Source: Flavobacteriales bacterium UBA7666
GTDB lineage: Bacteria; Bacteroidota; Bacteroidia; Flavobacteriales_D; Crocinitomicaceae
Length of the DNA stretch: 41,802 nucleotides
Direction: 5' to 3'
Assembly (NCBI GenBank): GCA_002483265.1
Contig: DLHO01000005.1
Location: 224,324 to 266,125 of the forward strand
In this document: positions 16,513-24,573 of the stretch, in pieces
Layout: each line of letters starts with the position of its first letter
Position numbering within the stretch: the stretch's first letter is position 1
Notes under the pieces: generated by a model
The model's input: the letters and a program-made list of their open reading frames with translations, nothing else
Database searches by the model: none
Told to the model about the DNA's origin: nothing
Position numbers and translations under genes: made by a program

Positions 16513-18177
16513 TCATTCCTTGATGAATAACTTACTGTTTTCTTTCTCTGAATTCCTTACTAGGATGTAGGTTCCTGAACTTAGTTCTGATACATCAAGT
16601 AAATCAGAATACAGATTTGATAGAACTTTAACACCTGTAGGAAGATAGACATCAATTGATTCAGTTTTATCGGATTCGGAATAAATAGAAAGTGTATTAG
16701 TTACTGGATTCGGAAAAATTGAATAATTAGTCAAAGCAAAAATGTCCTTTATGGAAAGCGTTGAATTTAATTTTAAAGTGTAGATGCTTGGATCGTAAGG
16801 TGGTGCTGGAATCTCATATACATCTTGTCCAGGAGCAAAATCTGTTGTTCCAAAGAAAACTCCACCAGCATAAAGATTTCCATTTGAATTTTTAGCTAAT
16901 CCACCTATTCTAGAAATCTGACTGCTGGGAATTGTAAACACCCAATTAAAATCTCCTGTGGAATTCAAACCCAGAACAAAAGCGTCAGAATTCAAAGGAG
17001 AGTCGAAAGTAATTTGACTTGATCCAAAATTAAACGCTACATGAGCCGAAAATAATCCTCCTAAAATGATATTGTCATTTTGATCTATGATCATTCTTTC
17101 GGGTGAATTTTCATCTCCATCAATGCGTTTAACCCATTGAAAGTTTCCTTGACTATTCAACTTGAGAATAAAGGTGTTCCCATAAGAAGCCAATAATACT
17201 TCAGATGCGCCAGACGGGTTAAAATCAATAGTATCGGAATACCTACCAGTTAAATAATAGTCTCCCTGACTAGATACTTTAATCGCCGTTCCATAATCAT
17301 TAGACTTGCTTCCGTATGTTCTGGCCCAGTCGAACTCCCCCAAGGAATTTAATTTCAGCAAAAAAATATCGCCCAGATTATTAGGGGTTACAGAATGAAC
17401 ACCAATATCCGGATCCAAATCAATAGTGCTTCCAAACTCTCCTATCATTGCAAAACTACCATCTTGAACCGCATCGATATCATTAATAGCAATAGAGCCA
17501 AATAAGCTTTTCCCCAAAATGAAATTTCCATTCTCATCTAGTTTTACGATAAACGCGCCACCACCCGAATTATTCACATGAGATTCAACTGCCGGTCCCG
17601 GATCTAAATCAATATCTATACTAAACTTCCCAGTAATAATACAATCTGGTCCGGAAGTAAAGATTGCTTTTTGTGCTATGGAGCCAACTGTACTTTCAAA
17701 GGATTTTGTCCAAATAAAGTTCCCTCCCGAATTCAACTTTAAAACAAACCCTCTATTAGAAGAGTTTGGCGCTACAAGTTCAGACACACCAAAACCTGGA
17801 TCAAAATCAACCGTGTCCCGAAAGAAACCAGTAATCAAAATGTTTTGGTTTTGATCTATATCAATTCCCAATCCATTATCTTCTCCAACTCCACCAAATG
17901 TAAGAGTCCAGACCATGTTTCCGCCAGAGTCCAATTTTCTAACGTATATATCCCAATTGTTAAGAGCAACACGACTATCAATGGAAGATCCCGGATCAAA
18001 GTCTATTGTTCCATAAAAACTACCGCAGGTATATGTGTTTCCAAAGGGATCAGCGACCATTGATTCACAAGTAATTCGGTCGGTACTTTGCATCGCCGTT
18101 GTGCATTTTACCCATTCCAATTGAGAAAATCCCCAAAAGCAATGGAATAATGTGCAAAAAAGTAGTGATGTTCTCAT
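16513..18177 (-). CDS. T9SS type A-sorted secreted protein with SBBP-like beta-propeller repeats
   Basis: A 554-residue exported protein. An N-terminal signal peptide (MRTSLLFCTLFHCFWGFSQ) is followed by about seven repeats of 55-65 residues. Each contains a ...DFDPG... or similar motif and a ...FVLKLNSGGNFIWTKSF-like strand pair, resembling SBBP beta-propeller repeats. The last 75 residues form a type A sorting domain (YSIFPNPVTNTLSIYS ... LDVSELSSGTYILVR ... KLFIKE) directing T9SS export to the cell surface. It lies 13 bases downstream of the membrane-protein gene at 18191, so the two may be cotranscribed. Role unknown, plausibly adhesion or surface binding. Confidence 0.85.
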   Translation of the reverse strand: MRTSLLFCTLFHCFWGFSQLEWVKCTTAMQSTDRITCESMVADPFGNTYTCGSFYGTIDFDPGSSIDSRVALNNWDIYVRKLDSGGNMVWTLTFGGVGEDNGLGIDIDQNQNILITGFFRDTVDFDPGFGVSELVAPNSSNRGFVLKLNSGGNFIWTKSFESTVGSIAQKAIFTSGPDCIITGKFSIDIDLDPGPAVESHVNNSGGGAFIVKLDENGNFILGKSLFGSIAINDIDAVQDGSFAMIGEFGSTIDLDPDIGVHSVTPNNLGDIFLLKLNSLGEFDWARTYGSKSNDYGTAIKVSSQGDYYLTGRYSDTIDFNPSGASEVLLASYGNTFILKLNSQGNFQWVKRIDGDENSPERMIIDQNDNIILGGLFSAHVAFNFGSSQITFDSPLNSDAFVLGLNSTGDFNWVFTIPSSQISRIGGLAKNSNGNLYAGGVFFGTTDFAPGQDVYEIPAPPYDPSIYTLKLNSTLSIKDIFALTNYSIFPNPVTNTLSIYSESDKTESIDVYLPTGVKVLSNLYSDLLDVSELSSGTYILVRNSEKENSKLFIKE

Positions 18178-18190
18178 AATGGTAAGCTAT

Positions 18191-19144
18191 TCATAGTTTA
18201 AGTAAATGTCTAATGTAATCCCAAAATGGGCCTAAAATAAGTGCAGCAGGAACTGTAACAGTTACTATTTTGATCCAAATTTTGTAGAATTCCACTTTTC
18301 GTTTCTTTTTACCCAATCCTATTGTCGTAATTGGGGGTATTGCTGAAACAATAAAAAGAAATCCAGTGATGCAAAGCCATCTCAAATAAACTGGATCTTT
18401 TTCTATTTTTTGAGGAACAAAATCACTGGGAACATAATTTGTTTGTTGTTTAACTAATAACTCTACTGCTTTATAGATATTACTACTATCGATGCCTTGT
18501 TTTAATAATTCATTTGATTCATACTTTACAACAGATTGATAGGTTGAATAGTCAGTAGTAAAAACAATAATTGATAGTATAAGAATTGGAATTGCAAAGA
18601 AAACAGCCATAACCTGCCCCCACCCACACCAAAATTGTATTTTTCTTTCAGGTCTCCTTTTACTCAACCAATTATTAAAATCAAGTCTTATATCATTGCT
18701 TTTACTAAGATCAAAACAATTAATATCCAATCTTAATTCTCCATCTAAGTTGGTTGGAACTTCCAATTTGATATTATTACTATTCCCATATTCTATGAAT
18801 ACATGAAATTCTTTTGGGTCAAATAAATCAATAGATGAATCTTTTAATACTTCTCTGATGGAGTCCCCAATAAGTCTTTTACCATCAGACGAAATTAAAG
18901 TGATTTTCTTTTCTCTTCTAACGAAAGAATGTCTTTGGCTGGCCTCGTTAATTTTTCTTTGTTTCTCATTTGGAGATAACATTGCCTTTGTATTTTCTGC
19001 TTCAACAAATTCAATTATTTCTATCTCCAAAGATTGTGCTAAATACTTTTCAATTTCAATGATTACATTTTCTAAATCCTCAAAATCATTTTGATTTAAA
19101 ATCCAAGGTCCTTTATGTATTTCAGTTGGTATTGTTAATCCCAT
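18191..19144 (-). CDS. Hypothetical membrane protein
   Basis: A 317-residue protein I do not recognise. Residues 1-190 are soluble and charged, with mixed strand-like segments (KKITLISSDGKRLIGD, FHVFIEYGNSNNIKLEVP). Three membrane helices follow at about 196-218, 258-278 and 286-308. The loop between the first two (about 219-257) is probably extracytoplasmic. No enzymatic motif is visible. Cotranscription with the downstream T9SS protein is suggested by the 13-base gap. Confidence 0.65.
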   Translation of the reverse strand: MGLTIPTEIHKGPWILNQNDFEDLENVIIEIEKYLAQSLEIEIIEFVEAENTKAMLSPNEKQRKINEASQRHSFVRREKKITLISSDGKRLIGDSIREVLKDSSIDLFDPKEFHVFIEYGNSNNIKLEVPTNLDGELRLDINCFDLSKSNDIRLDFNNWLSKRRPERKIQFWCGWGQVMAVFFAIPILILSIIVFTTDYSTYQSVVKYESNELLKQGIDSSNIYKAVELLVKQQTNYVPSDFVPQKIEKDPVYLRWLCITGFLFIVSAIPPITTIGLGKKKRKVEFYKIWIKIVTVTVPAALILGPFWDYIRHLLKL

Positions 19145-19320
19145 GTAATTTATATTGCTGCTACGTCTCTTATACTTATTCGGAATAATAGCTTTAAACT
19201 GATAATTAAGGCCGGAAAGCTATCTTGCGAAAAGTTAGTTCAATATTAGTGAAAAATACTATAGCTGAAAAAATCGAAGCTATTGAAGGAGGGTATAAGG
19301 AAGGGGGATTGAGTTTGTCT

Positions 19321-20724
19321 TCAATACTTTGATTTGTTTGAATATCCCGCTACCAAAAGCCCCATAAAAAATGCTCCTATCAAAGCTTCTGAAGCAACTA
19401 TGATTTTATATGCATTATGATCCTTTGGGGTTATATCTCCAAAACCAAGTGTTGTAAAGGTGACTATTGAAAGGTAAAATGAATTTATTATATCATATTG
19501 GAGATCTATTATATTGGAAAAGAAATAAATTAGGGCATAGCTTGTTATAACTGCAATTGAAGATATCAGAATTCTTGTTGGTCTCTCACCAAACCCCCAG
19601 ATTACGTAAGAAAACAAATCTGGAAGATTTTTAATTATCTTCTTTACATTAAATAAAATTAATGAAAGGCCCTTTGCAAAACTCCTGTTCCATAAGTTAT
19701 GTTTCATTTCATAAACACGCTCATTGTAATATGCGTCACTTGATTCTCTTCGAAGACCATTTGCCTGGTAAAGTATTCGAAATCTTTTGTAATTATCTGC
19801 AACGGTTTTATATGTGTGTACTACTTTACAATGATATTCTTTTATCGGTGGTCTGTAGTCAATATTTTCAACTTCTACCCGATTAAAGGAGAAGCTGTTT
19901 GCTGAACAATCTTCAATTATCATATTTGAAATACTACTGTTTTCAAAGTATGCTTTGAATATATCACAGCGATAAAATTCTATTCCATAAAATCTTGAAT
20001 TTGTAACCTTAAGATTACCAAAGGAACAATGATAGAATTTAGTGAAATGGGCATTAACATTGTTTGTAGAAATGTTTACACAATGAGAATAAAATATTTG
20101 AATTTCTCTATCCCAACTTAATTTTCCTTCAATTTCTAAAAAATCAAGATTCGTAAAATCAAGATTTCGATTATTCAATTCTAGCCAACTATCAATTTTT
20201 ATACCTCCTAATTTTAATACTGTAAAACCTGGTGCAATAGACCAACTGCACATTTCGGGAACATCTGGTGCAGTTCCTAAAATATACCTAAACGTTTCTA
20301 AGTCACCGTTGTACTTTGTTTTTATTGGTTTATCCAATTTGTATTTTTCCTTTACCCAAGAAAAATAAGGTAAGAATCTGAAACTCTCAGAACTCTCTTT
20401 CTCATTACTTATATTTTCAACGCTTTGTAATTGTTTATCATGTTCTTCATCATCAGTTGGAATAAAGTAATAACTTATAAAACCACCATCTGCTATTGTT
20501 TTAAAGCAATATGTATAACTTGTCCAATAAAAAAATTGTCCTGGATTATCAGTTTCAAGAATAAAGTCGGTTTCCAAATTATTATCCTGTAACCACTCTT
20601 CAAAGTGAGGGAGGTGCTTTCGAAAACACTCAAGCATTTTTTTTAAATCGTTTTCTCTTCTCCATTTATTAAAGTCACTCGGACTCATTTCCCATAATTC
20701 AGAAGGCTTTAGGTTGCTTTTCAT
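19321..20724 (-). CDS. Two-helix potassium-channel-like protein with pentapeptide-like domain
   Basis: A 467-residue protein using the ATG at 20724. The frame is open to 20802, but only with a TTG start and a 73-base overlap with the previous gene. Residues 175-290 have a pentapeptide-repeat-like pattern of short strands with regular aromatic and Cys residues (FTKFYHCSFGNLKVTNSRFYGIEFYRCD in part). The C-terminal 90 residues form a minimal ion channel: helix 1 (ILISSIAVITSYALIYFF), pore loop with selectivity filter TTLGFGD near residue 424-430, and helix 2 (SEALIGAFFMGLLVAGY). K+ selectivity is predicted from the filter; the gating role of the N-terminal domain is inference. Confidence 0.8.
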   Translation of the reverse strand: MKSNLKPSELWEMSPSDFNKWRRENDLKKMLECFRKHLPHFEEWLQDNNLETDFILETDNPGQFFYWTSYTYCFKTIADGGFISYYFIPTDDEEHDKQLQSVENISNEKESSESFRFLPYFSWVKEKYKLDKPIKTKYNGDLETFRYILGTAPDVPEMCSWSIAPGFTVLKLGGIKIDSWLELNNRNLDFTNLDFLEIEGKLSWDREIQIFYSHCVNISTNNVNAHFTKFYHCSFGNLKVTNSRFYGIEFYRCDIFKAYFENSSISNMIIEDCSANSFSFNRVEVENIDYRPPIKEYHCKVVHTYKTVADNYKRFRILYQANGLRRESSDAYYNERVYEMKHNLWNRSFAKGLSLILFNVKKIIKNLPDLFSYVIWGFGERPTRILISSIAVITSYALIYFFSNIIDLQYDIINSFYLSIVTFTTLGFGDITPKDHNAYKIIVASEALIGAFFMGLLVAGYSNKSKY

Positions 20725-20729
20725 CAATT

Positions 20730-22268
20730 CTAACGTATTAGTGTCAAAAAACCATTCTTTTGATATTCTTCTCCATACAGGTCCATATAATTTACACTCC
20801 AAAAATAGATGCCCTCATTACATGGGTTATCTTTGTATTGACCTGTCCATCCATTTTGAATAGAATCAGAATAAAAAACTATCTGCCCCCATCTATTTCT
20901 TATGGTTATGGTAAATAGATTCACATTTTTTGATAGATATGTAGGTGTATAAATATCATTAATTCCGTCATTATTGGGACTAAAAATATTTGGCATGTCT
21001 AGTACTATGTCACAATTATTAATCTGGATTGAAAATGTATCAATTAAGTGATTACAGCTATTGTTAATTTCCAACCAATATTCGCCACTTTGATTAACCA
21101 TTAAAGTCGCAGAATTGGAACTGTCTTGCCATAAATAATTTGTGTTTGGGAAATATTTACCAAGGATCAATGATTGACCAGCGCAAATTGTCGAATCATA
21201 ACCAAAATCAGAATTAATTATTTCAATTTCCTCAATTTTAATAGTATCCGCACTAATTCCGCAATCATTATCAACTACTACGGAATATATACCAGAGTGA
21301 TTTACAACCAAGGAATAATTAGTTGATAAATCATTCCATAGATAGTTAGAAATTTCAGCAGCGAAAACATTCAATACAATTGAATCTCCTTGACAAATAT
21401 TTTTGTCACTCCCAAGATTTATTGAAGGTGGATTAATTACTTTGACTGTAACGAGACTAGTATCTATGTCACTATACAAATAGTAATTTGTAGTGGTAAT
21501 TGGGTTGACAAATAATGTATCACTATTTCCAATTATTATTGAGGGATTAGATTCTTCAGCCCATTGATAGGTAATGGCACCATTCGCGGTTAAACTTGCT
21601 GTTTCCCCTAAACAAATTGTATCTCCCATTACATAGTTTCCATGACCTACAAGTATAATTCCATCAATACCCATTCTCAAACCTTCTTCCGGGTTTATTT
21701 GGCTAGGATCATCATCCATTGGTAAAAACTTAATAGTATGCGTAGTATTGGTAGCTGTAAAGCTTATAACTCTTAAATCCCAGATCAAATTGGGATCTAA
21801 GTATGATAATGAACTATTACTTGATTGAGAAATTCCAGCTAGGGTGTTATCAACATAAATAGCCCATCCGCCAGATGAGTCTAACATATTATCTTGTTTT
21901 ACTACCGTTTGGTAAAATCTTATGGGATAAGTTTCACCCGGTACAAAACCAGAAACTGTTTGCATTATTCCTTCATGATATAAAGAACCCGGCCAACCAC
22001 TCATTAATCCTGATATAAAGGTTAAGCCAGAATAAGGTATTCCAAAAATTCCAAGTGAAGGCACTGGACCTGACAGCCCAGTTATATCCGGTGTAGCACC
22101 TGCCGCAATGTAAGCTTGACAATTCACATCGCCGAATGGAACATTCTCCCACCCAGGTGGAGGTAAAGCGATACTAATATTGCCCTCTAAATCAGGATTA
22201 ATGAAATTTTGCCCAAAACACGATGATGAAAAACCGATAAAGATTACGCTTTTCAAAATACATTTCAT
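20730..22268 (-). CDS. T9SS type B-sorted (gliding/CHU C-terminal) secreted protein
   Basis: A 512-residue exported protein using the ATG at 22268, which begins a signal peptide (MKCILKSVIFIGFSSSCFGQ). Residues 20-200 look like a carbohydrate-binding or jelly-roll module (ISIALPPPGWENVPFG, GETYPIRFYQTVVKQD, GGWAIYVDNTLAG). Residues 215-400 hold Ig-like repeats with LGSDKNICQGDSIVL and YLWNDLSTNYSLVV. The last 90 residues form a type B sorting domain (MPNIFSPNNDGINDIY ... NRWGQIVFYSD ... CNEGIYFWSVNY ... GFLTLIR). It ends 6 bases before the start of the channel-like gene. Confidence 0.88.
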   Translation of the reverse strand: MKCILKSVIFIGFSSSCFGQNFINPDLEGNISIALPPPGWENVPFGDVNCQAYIAAGATPDITGLSGPVPSLGIFGIPYSGLTFISGLMSGWPGSLYHEGIMQTVSGFVPGETYPIRFYQTVVKQDNMLDSSGGWAIYVDNTLAGISQSSNSSLSYLDPNLIWDLRVISFTATNTTHTIKFLPMDDDPSQINPEEGLRMGIDGIILVGHGNYVMGDTICLGETASLTANGAITYQWAEESNPSIIIGNSDTLFVNPITTTNYYLYSDIDTSLVTVKVINPPSINLGSDKNICQGDSIVLNVFAAEISNYLWNDLSTNYSLVVNHSGIYSVVVDNDCGISADTIKIEEIEIINSDFGYDSTICAGQSLILGKYFPNTNYLWQDSSNSATLMVNQSGEYWLEINNSCNHLIDTFSIQINNCDIVLDMPNIFSPNNDGINDIYTPTYLSKNVNLFTITIRNRWGQIVFYSDSIQNGWTGQYKDNPCNEGIYFWSVNYMDLYGEEYQKNGFLTLIR

Positions 22269-22487
22269 GAATCTATGCAATATCTTATTTAATTCAGACA
22301 ATAATTTGATATAGTTATATTGATGCCTAAGGTAAATAATCTCACCTTAAGGAAGATAGACTAATAAAAAAATGTGGTTTTCCGAAATAAGTTTTGCGGA
22401 AAATACTGTCAAGGATTAAGTTTAATAACACGAGATTTAGCGTGTAAAAAATCTTACAACCGATAAAGACAAAACATGAAACTGAAA

Positions 22488-22736
22488 CTATTTTTTAGGG
22501 TCCGACTCTTCAAAATTTCCAGAAAAGAACTCTTCAAGACTTACATTATGTATGTTAAGGATAACAATAAGACTCCTGAACGTAATATTTGTCTTTCCTT
22601 TTTCAATACGCCAATATTGCATCCTTGAAAGGTTGTTCTTAATCGCAAAATCTTCATAACTCTTAAAGCCATTTTTGATCCTTAAAAGTTCCAACTTTTT
22701 GCCAATCTTTTCTAATTCTTTCGATTCTGTAATCAC
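22488..22736 (-). CDS. XRE-family helix-turn-helix regulator (small)
   Basis: An 82-residue DNA-binding protein with a GTG start (no in-frame ATG before the HTH). The Cro/CI-type fold is visible: GKKLELLRIKNGFKSYEDFAIKNNLSRMQYWRIEKGKTNITFRSL, with the recognition helix around SRMQYWRIE. Resembles the paralogue at 22927. The pair may repress neighbouring island promoters. Confidence 0.8.
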   Translation of the reverse strand: MITESKELEKIGKKLELLRIKNGFKSYEDFAIKNNLSRMQYWRIEKGKTNITFRSLIVILNIHNVSLEEFFSGNFEESDPKK

Positions 22737-22926
22737 ATTACAAAAATCTAACCAAAATACTTAAATAGTTACAACATTAAAAGATACATCATATAAGTAT
22801 ATTTTGTATATTTGAAGACAACAATTGCACCATGGAACAAGTTAGCTGTTATACGATTACATTATCGATTGGAAAAGCGAGTTTTAGAAAAATGATCTTA
22901 GGAAAGAATTTCTATATGAAATCTGA
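22737..22926. promoter_or_regulatory. Spacer between two XRE regulators with a plus-strand promoter candidate
   Basis: TATATTTG at 22807-22814 fits the Bacteroidota -7 consensus TAnnTTTG on the plus strand, in a run of AT-rich sequence. An ATG follows at 22832, but the frame from there mostly shadows the second regulator. It could drive an antisense RNA or be chance in AT-rich DNA. Confidence 0.3.
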
Positions 22927-23184
22927 TTATTCCTTTACCAACAAAATTTCAGGCTTAATGTTCAGGCAACTAGCAAGCTTGATAAGGTTTTTGAATGTTA
23001 TATTAATATTTCCCTTTTCTAATTCTCGGATATATTTTTCACCCGTGCCCATTTCAAAAGCAAGTTGTGTTTTGGTTAAACCTTGTTGTTCGCGCAATAC
23101 TTTAACTCGGTTACCAAAATCTTTTAACTCATTTTTTAATCGTTCCTGCTCCACATACAAATGTGTGTCTGTGGCAGAAAACAA
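22927..23184 (-). CDS. XRE-family helix-turn-helix regulator
   Basis: An 85-residue protein, apparently with a TTG start at 23184 because no suitable in-frame ATG exists. The HTH domain spans about residues 22-80 (FGNRVKVLREQQGLTKTQLAFEMGTGEKYIRELEKGN in outline) with typical helices 2 and 3 (TKTQLAFEM / EKYIRELEKG). It precedes the other XRE gene with a 190-base gap. A 17-bp palindrome at 23318-23334 lies upstream and is an obvious candidate operator. Confidence 0.8.
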   Translation of the reverse strand: MFSATDTHLYVEQERLKNELKDFGNRVKVLREQQGLTKTQLAFEMGTGEKYIRELEKGNINITFKNLIKLASCLNIKPEILLVKE

Positions 23185-23631
23185 AACGGATATATAGATC
23201 CGATTTTTGAAATTTTGTTTATATATTCGGCTTGCCTTAAAACTATTTATTGAAAACAGAAATTCAAACTATTCGTTGACGAATAAATCTAAGTACTTAT
23301 GCATAATAACACCATAAACGTAAATTGTTTACGTACTCAAAATCTACTTTTGTATTATGAATTAAATTTTTAAATCAAAACTATAAAACCAGATATCCAA
23401 CTATTCATTGGCGAAGTCATCTAACTTTAAGTTAGTTCTGTTTGTGGGATGCAAATAACTTCGAAATCCATTACCCGAATGGAAATGTAATCACTATTTT
23501 ATTCACCCTATTTATTGAGCTTATGAAAAAATAATCCAACCTTTGACTTACAAGCACGTCTACAAGGCGTAGACGTTTTGAATCTCTGTTCTTGAATAAA
23601 GATTCTTTAATTTTATAATCAAATTTATCAA
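23185..23631. promoter_or_regulatory. Regulatory spacer: 17-bp palindrome, promoter-like sequence and a stem-loop
   Basis: ACGTAAA-TTG-TTTACGT (23318-23334) is a perfect palindrome with a 3-base centre. Eleven bases on, TACTTTTG (23345-23352) fits TAnnTTTG, with TTG at 23325-23327 acting as a -33 element. A further stem-loop ACGTCTAC-AAGGC-GTAGACGT (23556-23576) lies in the long leader of the gene at 23632. No coding region is visible in this stretch. Confidence 0.45.
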
Positions 23632-24561
23632 TTGATAAAACCTATTTGTTATATCATAATTTTGTTTCTTTTGTTTGTTGACAAAGCACAAGCACAAGAA
23701 AACCTTGTTCCGAATTCCAGTTTTGAGGAGATGTTAAGTTGTCCAGGTGGAATTGCAGACTTTTCCGTTTCAGATTGGTACGCTCCAACTTGGGGTACCT
23801 GTGATTACTTTAACTCATGCAATGGATTAGACGCAAATGTTCCAAATAATTATTTTGGTCATCAAACAGCTCAGCAAGGAAATGCATATGTAGGGTTTGG
23901 AGCCATATTTGACTCTAGTTCAAACCTCTCTTCAAGAGAATACGTCCAGGTAGAATTGACAGAAGAACTAAGTGCTAGTAAATTTTACCATTTTTCATGC
24001 TTCATTAATAAATCAGATTCGTCATCCATTTGCGTCTCGGAGATTGGTATTGCTTTTTCTAGCTATCCGATCGGAGGATTATATCTGGATCCTATTCCTT
24101 TTGCACCGCAAATCACCAGCCCTGTTTCAACATATATGTGTGATTCAAATGGTTGGATTCAAATTGAAGGGATTTACTTACCAAGTGGTGGAGAGAAATA
24201 TTTAACAATTGGATATTTCAAGAATAATCAGGATGCAGACACCCTAAACTCACATTATTCGAGCCAAGGAGCGTTTGCATATTATTATATTGATAATGTA
24301 GTCCTGCGTGAATTAGATGATTTAAATTCTCCAAATGTATTTTCACCAAATGGAGATGGTATTAATGATTTTTGGTGTTTCCCAATTAATAATCTTCCAA
24401 TACAAATTCTTAATAGATGGGGAGAGGTAGTGGTTGATTGTGAAAATGGGATTTGGGACGGAAAAACTAGAGAAGGGAAGGAATGTTCTGACGGAGTATA
24501 CTTCTATGTAGTAAGAGACAAAAATTTTGATTTCAATGGTTTCATTCAATTGATAAGATAA
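23632..24561 (+). CDS. T9SS type B-sorted secreted protein
   Basis: A 309-residue exported protein with an apparent TTG start, since the frame has no ATG before the signal peptide (IKPICYIIILFLLFVDKAQAQ). Residues 22-210 form a carbohydrate-binding-like module (ENLVPNSSFEEMLSCPGG ... SDWYAPTWGTCDYFNSC ... GNAYVGFGAIF), a pattern common in Bacteroidota surface proteins. The C-terminal 80 residues are a type B sorting domain (SPNVFSPNGDGINDFW ... LNRWGEVVVD ... CSDGVYFYVV ... FIQLIR). It is followed 12 bases later by the large S74-domain gene and is probably cotranscribed. Confidence 0.85.
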   Translation: MIKPICYIIILFLLFVDKAQAQENLVPNSSFEEMLSCPGGIADFSVSDWYAPTWGTCDYFNSCNGLDANVPNNYFGHQTAQQGNAYVGFGAIFDSSSNLSSREYVQVELTEELSASKFYHFSCFINKSDSSSICVSEIGIAFSSYPIGGLYLDPIPFAPQITSPVSTYMCDSNGWIQIEGIYLPSGGEKYLTIGYFKNNQDADTLNSHYSSQGAFAYYYIDNVVLRELDDLNSPNVFSPNGDGINDFWCFPINNLPIQILNRWGEVVVDCENGIWDGKTREGKECSDGVYFYVVRDKNFDFNGFIQLIR

Positions 24562-24573
24562 TGAAACAATCTT

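Noticed and set aside
20725..20802. N-terminal extension of the channel-like gene to 20802
   Set aside because: It needs a TTG start and a 73-base overlap with the preceding gene, while an ATG at 20724 lies just past that gene's stop.
22832..23197. Plus-strand 121-codon open frame beginning after a promoter-like TATATTTG
   Set aside because: Most of it is antisense to the XRE gene at 22927-23184, and its translation lacks recognisable motifs. Kept only as a promoter candidate.
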